Shown here: piece after piece, positions 1 to 6,863 of the stretch
Numbering within the stretch: position 1 is the stretch's first letter
Layout of the letters: every line of letters starts with the position of its first letter
Source: JANSXG01 sp965652425
GTDB lineage: Bacteria > Planctomycetota > Phycisphaerae > Phycisphaerales > UBA1924
Assembly (NCBI GenBank): GCA_965652425.1
Contig: CBFGVX010000024.1
Span: 1 to 36,435, forward strand
Direction of reading: 5' to 3'
Length of the DNA: 36,435 nt
Notes under the pieces: model-generated
Told to the model about the DNA's origin: nothing
Seen by the model: the letters and a program-made list of their open reading frames with translations, nothing else
The model's database searches: none
Program-made: the position numbers and the translations under genes

Positions 1-13
1 GGGAGATGCGGTC

Positions 14-730
14 ATGCGAATCGATGTCCTGACACTCTTCCCGGAGATCTTCGAACCGGTGCTGGGCACGAGCATCACCGGTAGGGCTCGATCCGCCGGA
101 CTGGTCGATTGGCATGTCCGCGACATCCGCGACCACGCCAACAACAAGCACAACAAAGTCGACGACCGCCCCTTCGGGGGCGGTCCCGGCATGGTCATGA
201 TGTGCCAGCCCCTCTGGGATGCCGTCCACGCCTCCGAAGCCCAGCAGCCGGAGGTCGGTCCGGTCACCCGGATCCTCCTGACGCCTCAGGGCGTTCCGCT
301 GACGCAACCGCTGGTCGAGGATCTGGCGACCAAACCACGGCTTCTCATGATCGCCGGGCATTACGAGGGGATCGACGAGCGGGTCATCCAGGCCCTCGAT
401 CCCTTGGAGATCAGTCTCGGCGACTATGTGCTCTCCGGCGGCGAACTCCCGGCCATGGTCCTTATCGACGCGATCGTTCGTTTGTTGCCGGGCGCTCTCG
501 GGCATCTTGACTCGGCCTCGCAGGACAGTTTCTCCCACAAGAAAGAGGGTTATGGGCGACTGCTCGATTGTCCACACTTCACCCGTCCGCGCGAGTGGCG
601 GGGGGAGTCGGTTCCCGAAATACTCCTCAGCGGGGATCACGCCAAGGTCGATGCGTGGCGACTGGAGCAGATGATCGAGCGAACCCGTGCCCGACGCCCC
701 GATCTTCTGAACCCGCCGACAGATTCTTGA
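14..730 (+). CDS. trmD: tRNA (guanine-N1)-methyltransferase TrmD
   Basis: TrmD methylates N1 of G37 in tRNAs that read codons beginning with C or carry G36G37, using S-adenosylmethionine; this prevents +1 frameshifting. The 238-residue protein has the usual family length. It begins with the typical MRIDVLTLFPEIF, has GGGPGM at residues 55-60, GHYEGIDERV at 115-124 and ISLGDYVLSGGE at 133-144, the part of the trefoil-knot SAM pocket that is most conserved. The ATG at 14 is preceded by GGGAG at the very left edge of the window (8-nt spacing). The next gene is rplS, the usual trmD partner in the rpsP-rimM-trmD-rplS cluster, so rimM probably lies just outside the window to the left. No oddities seen. 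Confidence 0.98.
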   Translation: MRIDVLTLFPEIFEPVLGTSITGRARSAGLVDWHVRDIRDHANNKHNKVDDRPFGGGPGMVMMCQPLWDAVHASEAQQPEVGPVTRILLTPQGVPLTQPLVEDLATKPRLLMIAGHYEGIDERVIQALDPLEISLGDYVLSGGELPAMVLIDAIVRLLPGALGHLDSASQDSFSHKKEGYGRLLDCPHFTRPREWRGESVPEILLSGDHAKVDAWRLEQMIERTRARRPDLLNPPTDS

Positions 731-774
731 GCCCGTCCCACCCGTGCGGGCATGCACAAACCGGAAAACTCCGG

Positions 775-780
775 TACACT
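775..780 (+). promoter_or_regulatory. candidate -10 element before rplS (TACACT)
   Basis: TACACT lies 51 nt before the rplS start, in the 101-nt trmD-rplS gap. TGCACA at 753-758 could be a weak -35 (16-nt spacer). The same TACACTCTCCG string occurs before the DUF502 gene at 14821. It suggests that rplS can be transcribed separately from trmD. This is a pattern match only. Confidence 0.4.
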
Positions 781-831
781 CTCCGACCCGACTCAGCGGG
801 CCAGTCCGCTGCATAGCGAAACGGAATAGCC

Positions 832-1224
832 ATGGATACTCAGAAACTCATCGAAGGCCTGACCGCCGATCAGCTCAAGACCGACATGCCCCGCATGGAC
901 ATCGGTGACACGATCAATGTCCACTACCGCATCATCGAAGGCGACAAGGAACGCGTCCAGGTCTTCCAGGGCGTCCTGATCGCTCGTCGCGGGCGCGGCA
1001 TCTCCGAGTCCATCACGGTCCGTCGCATCGTGGCGGACCAGGGTGTCGAGCGTGTGTTCCCGCTCCACTCGCCCAAGGTTGCCAAGTACGAAGTCGTTCG
1101 TCGCGCCGATGCCCGGCGTGCGAAGCTGTACTACCTGCGTGACCGGGTCGGCAAGAAGCGTCGCCTGCGCGACCGCCGCCGCGGCATGCAGCATGTCGAA
1201 GGCATGGGCACGGTCCACAACTGA
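832..1224 (+). CDS. rplS: 50S ribosomal protein L19
   Basis: L19 sits at the interface of the large and small ribosomal subunits. The 130-residue protein has the family's beta-barrel core and basic C-terminus: DTINVHYRIIEGDKERVQ near residues 25-42, FQGVLIARRGRGISES near 44-59, RVFPLHSPKVAKYEVVRR near 74-91, and AKLYYLRDRVGKKRRL near 96-111. The tail RRRGMQHVEGMGTVHN is slightly longer than in E. coli (115 residues). It starts at ATG 832 with only a weak CGGAA upstream. It follows trmD, as in most bacteria, and ends at a clear intrinsic terminator (1250-1273), so it closes the operon. Confidence 0.98.
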   Translation: MDTQKLIEGLTADQLKTDMPRMDIGDTINVHYRIIEGDKERVQVFQGVLIARRGRGISESITVRRIVADQGVERVFPLHSPKVAKYEVVRRADARRAKLYYLRDRVGKKRRLRDRRRGMQHVEGMGTVHN

Positions 1225-1249
1225 TCGCATCGATATCGCCCGATTCATA

Positions 1250-1273
1250 CGCCCGGCACCGACCGGGCGTTTT
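1250..1273 (+). terminator. intrinsic terminator after rplS
   Basis: A perfect 7-bp GC stem (CGCCCGG at 1250-1256 with CCGGGCG at 1263-1269) and a 6-nt loop are followed by TTTT. It starts 25 nt after the rplS stop and separates the ribosomal operon from the next gene. Confidence 0.85.
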
Positions 1274-1299
1274 GCTGCGCCCATGTTTGCCTTCGTGGC

Positions 1300-1305
1300 T
1301 ACAGT
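1300..1305 (+). promoter_or_regulatory. candidate -10 element, leaderless type (TACAGT)
   Basis: TACAGT ends 5 nt before the ATG at 1311 and lies just past the rplS terminator. No Shine-Dalgarno sequence is visible. The gene must be transcribed from here or by read-through, so this is a reasonable leaderless promoter candidate. No -35 box is recognisable. Confidence 0.35.
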
Positions 1306-1310
1306 TCCGC

Positions 1311-2132
1311 ATGATCACGAGCGCTGTCATACTGATCGGTATCGCGGTCTCTCCTGTGGCTCCATCGCCCAACGAGGCGGAGCAGACGGCGCAGCCGCTC
1401 GCCGCCGAGGACGGTTCGCGGAAACTTTTCCCTCATCTGCGGATCCATGCCGAGGAGCGATGGCTCGAGCTGGACGGCTTCGTCCCGATCACGGTCGACG
1501 ATCCCGATGCGCCCCTGGTCTATCTGGAGCAGGTCGTCTGCGGTCGAGAATCCGCGGAGATCCCCGCGGGCAAGGAGCACGAATCGCTGGTCGCGACCAA
1601 CGCGAAGGGATCGCACATCCACGCCGGGCTGCTGCTGCTCGGTCTTGAGCCGGGCACGCCGGTACGCTGGTCCACCGACGAGGACGGTTCGATCACGAGC
1701 CATGCCGCGACCGGTCCCAAAGTGCGTATCGAATTTCTCTGGACGGACGAGGACGGGCAATCGCACCGCCACGCCCCGCAGCACTGGATCCGTCACGCCG
1801 AGACGCACGAGCGGTTCCCGGACGGTGACTGGCTGTTCAGCGGGTCGCTGTTCGTCACTTTCGGCGGCAACGAGGTGTACGACGCGGACCGGAGCGGGAC
1901 GCTGATCGGCTTGACTTCGTTCGGCACCGAGGTGCTGTCCTGGAACGCGCCGATTCATCACGAATCCGGGATCGCCACACCGGTGTGGTCCGCGAACAAC
2001 GATACCGTGCCGCCGTTCGAGACGGAGGTTCGCGTGCGCATGACCGTGGTTGAGGATGAATCCGATACCGGGGCAGACAGCGACACGCCGAACGATGCCG
2101 AAGCATCGAATCCCGAGTCAGAGGTTCGCTGA
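1311..2132 (+). CDS. secreted YdjY-domain protein
   Basis: The 273-residue protein has a short hydrophobic N-terminus (MITSAVILIGIAVSPVAP), which is a plausible signal peptide. The rest matches the YdjY-domain pattern as I know it from planctomycete proteins: KEHESLVATNAKGSHIHAGL followed by LLLGLEPGTPVRW, a WTDEDG stretch, HWIRHAETHE, DWLFSGSLF and a final NNDTVPPFETEVRVRM strand. The biochemical role of YdjY domains is not established; location outside the cytoplasm is inferred from the signal peptide. The C-terminus is acidic and low in complexity (from about residue 255). An in-frame TTG at 1272 lies inside the rplS terminator, so I prefer ATG 1311. The gene converges on htrA with only 2 nt between the stop codons. 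Confidence 0.75.
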   Translation: MITSAVILIGIAVSPVAPSPNEAEQTAQPLAAEDGSRKLFPHLRIHAEERWLELDGFVPITVDDPDAPLVYLEQVVCGRESAEIPAGKEHESLVATNAKGSHIHAGLLLLGLEPGTPVRWSTDEDGSITSHAATGPKVRIEFLWTDEDGQSHRHAPQHWIRHAETHERFPDGDWLFSGSLFVTFGGNEVYDADRSGTLIGLTSFGTEVLSWNAPIHHESGIATPVWSANNDTVPPFETEVRVRMTVVEDESDTGADSDTPNDAEASNPESEVR

Positions 2133-2134
2133 GA

Positions 2135-3409
2135 TCAGTTCGTGCTGCTGGCGTTTTCGCGGTTGCGGATGAACTCGCGGATCTGCTCTTCGGTCATCTG
2201 CTCGCTGCCGGGGACATAGAAGAGAGTTGACCCGGTTTCGCGTGGATCGGTATCGAACGCCGCGCCGAGCGGGACGGTGATGGTGACCGGCTCGCCGTCT
2301 CTCCACACCGTGATGTTCACGGGCTTGCCCGGCTCCTGCACGCTGATGATCGAGCGGAGTACATCGATGTTGGGGGTATCGCGGTCCTGAATCGCGATGA
2401 CCACATCGCCGTCGCGGAGCCCGGCTTCGGCGGCGGGCTGGCTCGGGGGGGTGCGCGAGATGAGCACGCCGCTGCCCATGAAGCCCTCGGACTCCAACCG
2501 GCGCCGGACGAACTCGTAGTTCCCGAGCATGACGCCGAGGTAGCCCCTGAGCACGACTTCGTTGTCGATGAGCTGATCGACCACGTTCTCGATGGTCTCG
2601 AGCGGGATCGCGAAGCCGATGCCCGCGGACTGGCCCTGCACGGCGGGCATGTCCGAATCCTGATCGAACTGCTCGCGGTTGTTGGCGATCGCTGCGTTCA
2701 TGCCGACCAGCCGTCCGTTGACATCGACGAGCGGGCCGCCGGAGTTGCCGGGGTTGATCGCGGCGTCGGTCTGGATGAAGTTGGTGTAGCCCTGCACCAT
2801 GTTCACGAACGAGGCGCCGTCGGAGCGGCCGAGACCGGAGACGATGCCGCCGGACATGGAGAACTTGATACCGAACGGCGAGCCGAACGCGAAGACCTGA
2901 TCTCCGGCGTAGAGCGGTTCGCCGCTCGCGCGACGGATGGGGATCATGCCGCGACCGGGATCGACTTTGAGCACGGCGATGTCGGTTCGATCGTCGGTGC
3001 CGACGATCTCCGCGGCCATGACGCGCCCATCGAAGAACTCAGCGCGGATCGAGGTTGCGCCCCGCACGACATGGGCGTTGGTGATGAGATGGCCGGTTTC
3101 GTCATAGATGAACGCCGATCCGTTGGACCGAAATCCCCGCCGGCTGCCCTCGCCCCGCAGCGTGACATCGAGGTGGACGACGGATGGCTGGACGGCCTGC
3201 GCAATGGCCTGCTTCTCGGCGTTGATCTGTTCGAGCAGGGTCGAACCGTCGAGCTCCGCCTGAGCGCGGGTGACCTCGGCCTGGATCTGAGCGATCTGGA
3301 TCTGTCTAAGGACCGGAGGGGCGGCGATGATGGCGACCGCTGCGGTGAGCAGCACGAGCAGGGCTGGGCCGTAGGTGTAAAACCGTCTCACGCTGTCGGG
3401 CTCCTGCAT
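2135..3409 (-). CDS. HtrA/DegP-type trypsin-like serine protease with one PDZ domain
   Basis: This is a membrane-anchored periplasmic quality-control protease. Counting from an in-frame GTG at 3421, the catalytic triad is His117 (LITNAHVV), Asp147 (DRTDIAVLKV) and Ser227 (NPGNSGGPLV). Residues 17-35 form one membrane segment, followed by a helical, coiled-coil-like stretch (about 38-78) full of Gln, Ala and Glu. The protease domain spans about 80-285, and one PDZ domain lies at about 292-385 with the GYLGVML carboxylate-binding loop. The tail (about 390-428) is polar. The total of about 424 residues fits a single-PDZ DegS/HtrA-like form. The start could be ATG 3409 or GTG 3421; neither has a good ribosome binding site. 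It lies 33-45 nt downstream of panB on the same strand and may be co-transcribed. Confidence 0.93.
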   Translation of the reverse strand: MQEPDSVRRFYTYGPALLVLLTAAVAIIAAPPVLRQIQIAQIQAEVTRAQAELDGSTLLEQINAEKQAIAQAVQPSVVHLDVTLRGEGSRRGFRSNGSAFIYDETGHLITNAHVVRGATSIRAEFFDGRVMAAEIVGTDDRTDIAVLKVDPGRGMIPIRRASGEPLYAGDQVFAFGSPFGIKFSMSGGIVSGLGRSDGASFVNMVQGYTNFIQTDAAINPGNSGGPLVDVNGRLVGMNAAIANNREQFDQDSDMPAVQGQSAGIGFAIPLETIENVVDQLIDNEVVLRGYLGVMLGNYEFVRRRLESEGFMGSGVLISRTPPSQPAAEAGLRDGDVVIAIQDRDTPNIDVLRSIISVQEPGKPVNITVWRDGEPVTITVPLGAAFDTDPRETGSTLFYVPGSEQMTEEQIREFIRNRENASSTN

Positions 3410-3454
3410 TCTGAGGGTCACGCGGGCTGATTCTCAACGCCGCGATGGGCATAT

Positions 3455-4312
3455 CTATTGCGTATTCGACCGATGTGGCTCGTTTGGTTTCATTTCGAAG
3501 CGATGTTCGGTCACCTGCCTGCGGGTCACGCGGTCGACATAGACCTCGGCGGCGTCGCGGATGCGCTCGCCCAGATCGGCTACCGGCTGGGCGAATCCGG
3601 GTTGCCAGACCGTCAGCCCCAGCAAATCCTGCACGACGAGGATCTGGCCGTGCGGAGCGGGGCCCGCGCCGATACCGATCAGCGGGACGCTGGTCTGCTC
3701 GAGGATCCGATCAGTGACCTGGGGTGGGACGGCTTCGACGAGCAGCATGACCGCACCGGCCTTTTCGAGTGCGATGGCGTCGGCCACGACCGCGTCAGCA
3801 TCGGCGGGGGTGCGACCGGCTGAACTGTATCCGCCGGTCAGGCCGACCTGCTGCGGCTTGGCCCCGACATGCCCACAGATCGGGATGCCCGCCCGGGTCA
3901 TCCGCTCGATGAGCGGCGCGAGGGTGCGATCGGCCTCGATCTTGATGATGTCGGCGTTGCCCTCGGTGAGGAAACGGGCGGCGTTGATCATCGCCTGATC
4001 CGGCGAGCCCTGGTAGCTCATGAAAGGCATGTCGCCCATGACCATCGTCCTTGGCGCACCCCGCTTGACGGCGGCGGTCAGGGCGATGGCGATATCCAAT
4101 GGCATGTGGATGGTCGAGTCGTATCCGAGCACGATTTCCGAGGCGGTATCACCGACGAGCAGCACATGCACGCCGCCGGCCTCGAGCCAGCGCGCGGTGG
4201 TCGCGTCGTAGCAGGTGAGGCACGCGAAGGGCTCGCCCTGCTGGGCCATCTTGCGGATGGTCCGGAGGGTGATCGGGCGGCGCGGCTTTGGTGAATCTGG
4301 GGTCGTCGCCAT
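3455..4312 (-). CDS. panB: 3-methyl-2-oxobutanoate hydroxymethyltransferase PanB
   Basis: PanB adds a hydroxymethyl group from 5,10-methylene-THF to alpha-ketoisovalerate to make ketopantoate, the first committed step of pantothenate and coenzyme A synthesis. The 285-residue TIM-barrel protein shows the family blocks: FACLTCYDATTARW near residues 29-42, LLVGDTASEIVLGYDSTIHM near 51-70 (metal-binding Asp), VMGDMPFMSY, ADIIKIEA, ICGHVGAKPQQ and MLLVEAVP (catalytic Glu). It also has GIGAG followed by GQILVVQDLLGL. The C-terminus runs a little past the usual end with a polar tail. panC and panD are not in the window. The glgP terminator lies upstream, and a TACACT hexamer ends 7 nt before its ATG, so it probably has its own promoter. 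Confidence 0.96.
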   Translation of the reverse strand: MATTPDSPKPRRPITLRTIRKMAQQGEPFACLTCYDATTARWLEAGGVHVLLVGDTASEIVLGYDSTIHMPLDIAIALTAAVKRGAPRTMVMGDMPFMSYQGSPDQAMINAARFLTEGNADIIKIEADRTLAPLIERMTRAGIPICGHVGAKPQQVGLTGGYSSAGRTPADADAVVADAIALEKAGAVMLLVEAVPPQVTDRILEQTSVPLIGIGAGPAPHGQILVVQDLLGLTVWQPGFAQPVADLGERIRDAAEVYVDRVTRRQVTEHRFEMKPNEPHRSNTQ

Positions 4313-4319
4313 ATCGATA

Positions 4320-4325
4320 AGTGTA
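4320..4325 (-). promoter_or_regulatory. candidate -10 element before panB, leaderless type (TACACT)
   Basis: On the minus strand TACACT ends 7 nt before the panB ATG (4312) and lies downstream of the glgP terminator. A start site about 7 nt after the hexamer would fall on the start codon itself. No Shine-Dalgarno sequence is present. Confidence 0.45.
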
Positions 4326-4388
4326 GTCGGCTGGGGGCGTATCGCGAAGTGAGACGCGAGGGAAATCAGAGGGGCAGACAGATCCCAT

Positions 4389-4411
4389 AAAAAAACCCGC
4401 GATTCGCGGGC
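4389..4411 (-). terminator. intrinsic terminator after glgP
   Basis: On the minus strand the hairpin CCCGC-GAATC-GCGGG is followed by seven T residues (A-run at 4389-4395 on plus), starting about 28 nt after the glgP stop. The stem can extend to 7 bp with a tight loop. Confidence 0.85.
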
Positions 4412-4438
4412 TGGGAAGCGAGAATTGGTCGATCCGGA

Positions 4439-6571
4439 TCAGCCGGAGTGGCTGGGCAGGTACGAGCCGTTCACATAGTCGGCGACCATCCGGTGGCTGC
4501 TGAACTGGGCGCAGACCGAGGTCATCGACTCGCGCATCCGGTTGACCCACTTGGTGGGGATGCCGTTCTTGTCGCGGCTGTAGAACTCGGGAACGATCTC
4601 GGTTTCGAGCAGGGAGTAGATCGATTCGGCGTCCACCTTGTCCTGCTTGGCGCGGGTGGACTCGGGCTGCTCGCGGCCGATGGCCCATCCGTTCTTACCG
4701 TTGTAACCCTCGGGCCACCAGCCGTCGAGGATCGAGAAGTTCACGCCGCCGTTGAGCGGGGGCTTCATGCCCGAGGTGCCGGACGCTTCCATCGGACGGA
4801 TGGGGTTGTTGAGCCAGACATCGCAGCCGGAGGTGAGCAGGCGGCCGATGGACATGTCGTAGTTCTCAAGGAACCAGATGCGTCCTCGGAATGGTGCTTT
4901 GGTGGTCATCTCGTAGACCTGGCGGACGAACTCGTTGCCCTCGGCGTCGCGCGGGTGGGCTTTGCCCGAGAAGATGATCTGGACCGGGCGATCGGCGTTG
5001 TTGAGGATCGCGGCGAGGCGCTTGGAGTCTTTGAAGATCAGCGGGGCACGCTTGTAGGTGGCGAAGCGTCGGGCGAAGCCGATGGTGAGCGCCGATTCGT
5101 GCAGCGTGTCGTAGAGCGCGTTGATCTGGTCCTGCGGTGCGCCGTGGCGGATGAGCTGGGCTCGCAGGTGATGGCGCAGCCCGGCGATCAGCTTCTGGCG
5201 CATGCGGTGACGCAGCGCCCACAGGTCGGCATCGGGCGCGGCCTTTGCCTTCGCCCACCAGTCGTGCTCGGGTCCGGCGCCGATCCACTTGGGCTTGAGG
5301 TGCTTGTCGTAGAACGGGCGGCACTCGTCGGCGATCCATGTTTCGGGGTGGATGCCGTTGGTGACATGCCCGATCGGGACCTCATCGGGGTTCTTCACGC
5401 CGTAGACGCCGGTCCACATCTCGCGTGCGGTGGCGCCGTGCAGTTTGGCGACGCCGTTGCACCGCTCGGCGAGCTTGAGCGCGAGCACGGTCATGCAGAA
5501 CGACTCTTCGTTGTTCGTGACATCCTCGCGGCCGAGGGCGAGCACCTCGGCGGGCTTGATGCCGAGCCGCTGCGCGTAGGACTTCATGTACTTGCTGAAC
5601 ATCTTGACATCGAAGCGGTCGTTGCCCGCGGGGACCGGGGTGTGCGTGGTGAACACCGAGTGGCTGCGGACCTTCTCGACGGCCTTGTCGAAGGTCGAGC
5701 CCTTCTCGGCGGCGCGGGTGAGCAGTTCGAGCTGGCAGAACGCGGCGTGGCCCTCGTTGAGGTGGAACACGGTCGGCTTTATGCCCAGCGCATCGAGGGC
5801 CAGAAGCCCGCCCACGCCGAGCAGGATCTCCTGTCGGATGCGGTATTCGTTGTCGCCGCCGTAGAGGTGGTGCGTGAGTGCTCGGTCCTCGGGCTTGTTC
5901 GCCGTGATGTCGGTGTCGAGCAGGTACAGGGGCACACGCCCGACCTGGAGTTTCCAGATCTTCGCGTGGACGGTGCGGCTGCCGATGGGGACCGCGATCT
6001 GCTTGCCGGTGTCGGTGACGGGGAGCTTGGTGAAGTCGTACTCGGGATACAGGACGCGGACCTCGCCGGAGTTGGTGAGTTCCTGGCGGTAGTAGCCCTT
6101 GCGCCAGAGCATGCCGATGGCGGTGAGCGGGATGCCGAGGTCGGAGGCGGACTTGAGATGGTCGCCGGCGAGGACTCCGAGGCCACCGGAGTAGAGGGGC
6201 AGGTGCTCGTGCAGGCCGTACTCCATGCAGAAGTAGGCGACCTTCATGCCTTTGGCTTTGGCGTTCTTCGCGCAGAGACGCGACCACCAGCTGGGTGCCT
6301 TCTCGTAATCCTTGAGTTCTTCTTCGCAGGCCTTCAGTTCGGCGCCGAAGATCGGATCGCTCTGGAGGACCTCGCGCCGGGTCGGTGCGAGACCGTCGAT
6401 GGTCAGGATGGGGTTGTGTCCGGTGGCTTCCCACATGGCGGGGTCGAGCGATTCGAAGAGTCGCTTGGAGCGGGGGTGCCATGTCCAGCGGAGGTTGGTG
6501 CTGAGCTGGTGGACGCGATCGAGGACGGAGGTCTTCGCGCGGCTGGGCGATTTAGTAGAACGCTTTACCAT
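4439..6571 (-). CDS. glgP: alpha-glucan (glycogen) phosphorylase
   Basis: The enzyme releases glucose-1-phosphate from glycogen or maltodextrin with pyridoxal phosphate as cofactor. From ATG 6571 it is 710 residues, the size of the shorter bacterial/archaeal phosphorylases rather than the roughly 800-residue E. coli type. The N-terminal part (LRWTWHPRSKRLFESLDPAM) is the DUF3417-like segment found in that group. Further landmarks are YFCMEYGLHEHLPLYSGGLG, FHLNEGHAAF, THTPVPAGNDRF, GHVTNGIHPETW, IIFSGKAHPRD and the PLP site EASGTSGMK, with the Schiff-base Lys at about residue 603. The frame stays open to 6643 but that extension is not protein-like. No other glycogen gene is nearby; a terminator follows, so it is probably a single-gene unit. 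Confidence 0.96.
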   Translation of the reverse strand: MVKRSTKSPSRAKTSVLDRVHQLSTNLRWTWHPRSKRLFESLDPAMWEATGHNPILTIDGLAPTRREVLQSDPIFGAELKACEEELKDYEKAPSWWSRLCAKNAKAKGMKVAYFCMEYGLHEHLPLYSGGLGVLAGDHLKSASDLGIPLTAIGMLWRKGYYRQELTNSGEVRVLYPEYDFTKLPVTDTGKQIAVPIGSRTVHAKIWKLQVGRVPLYLLDTDITANKPEDRALTHHLYGGDNEYRIRQEILLGVGGLLALDALGIKPTVFHLNEGHAAFCQLELLTRAAEKGSTFDKAVEKVRSHSVFTTHTPVPAGNDRFDVKMFSKYMKSYAQRLGIKPAEVLALGREDVTNNEESFCMTVLALKLAERCNGVAKLHGATAREMWTGVYGVKNPDEVPIGHVTNGIHPETWIADECRPFYDKHLKPKWIGAGPEHDWWAKAKAAPDADLWALRHRMRQKLIAGLRHHLRAQLIRHGAPQDQINALYDTLHESALTIGFARRFATYKRAPLIFKDSKRLAAILNNADRPVQIIFSGKAHPRDAEGNEFVRQVYEMTTKAPFRGRIWFLENYDMSIGRLLTSGCDVWLNNPIRPMEASGTSGMKPPLNGGVNFSILDGWWPEGYNGKNGWAIGREQPESTRAKQDKVDAESIYSLLETEIVPEFYSRDKNGIPTKWVNRMRESMTSVCAQFSSHRMVADYVNGSYLPSHSG

Positions 6572-6863
6572 GGGTCCGGTTGCCTTTCGGGGACTGCAGA
6601 CGCAGCCGTCGTCAACGGCTCGATTGGGTGATTTTCGCCCCATGCCGGGCGGAGATGGCGGCTAGTATACGGGGATCGACCTTGAGGTTGCGAACCCTGT
6701 CGTGGGGGATTTCGGTGACGAGGGGCGATCAGGGGTCGATTCTCGTCAGAGTGGCAGTATTATTGTGTCCCGCGAATTTTGCCGGAGCGAGTGCCGGCGG
6801 TCGACGGGCCGCGTTTCCATAGTTGTCGGGCCAGCGGCCCGTGCAATCCCCGGGGCTTCACGC
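6572..6863. other. divergent intergenic region between glgP and resB (292 nt)
   Basis: I find no protein-like reading frame or RNA gene here. It must hold the promoters for both directions. Candidates are TATACT on minus (6664-6669) and TATTAT on plus (6758-6763), the latter about 100 nt before resB. Several GC-rich inverted repeats are present, but none is followed by a T-run. Confidence 0.6.
6664..6669 (-). promoter_or_regulatory. candidate -10 element for glgP (TATACT)
   Basis: TATACT on the minus strand matches the sigma-70 -10 consensus at five of six positions and lies 94 nt before the glgP ATG. No convincing -35 box is found at 16-18 nt. Confidence 0.4.

Noticed and set aside
731..831. 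Hairpin GCCCG...CGGGC after trmD as a terminator
   Set aside because: No T-run follows, and rplS is normally co-transcribed with trmD.
4448..6631. 727-residue open frame on plus, antisense to glgP
   Set aside because: It mirrors glgP codons in a GC-rich region, has a Val/Gly/Ala/Asp-rich composition and no family motif. glgP on minus is certain.
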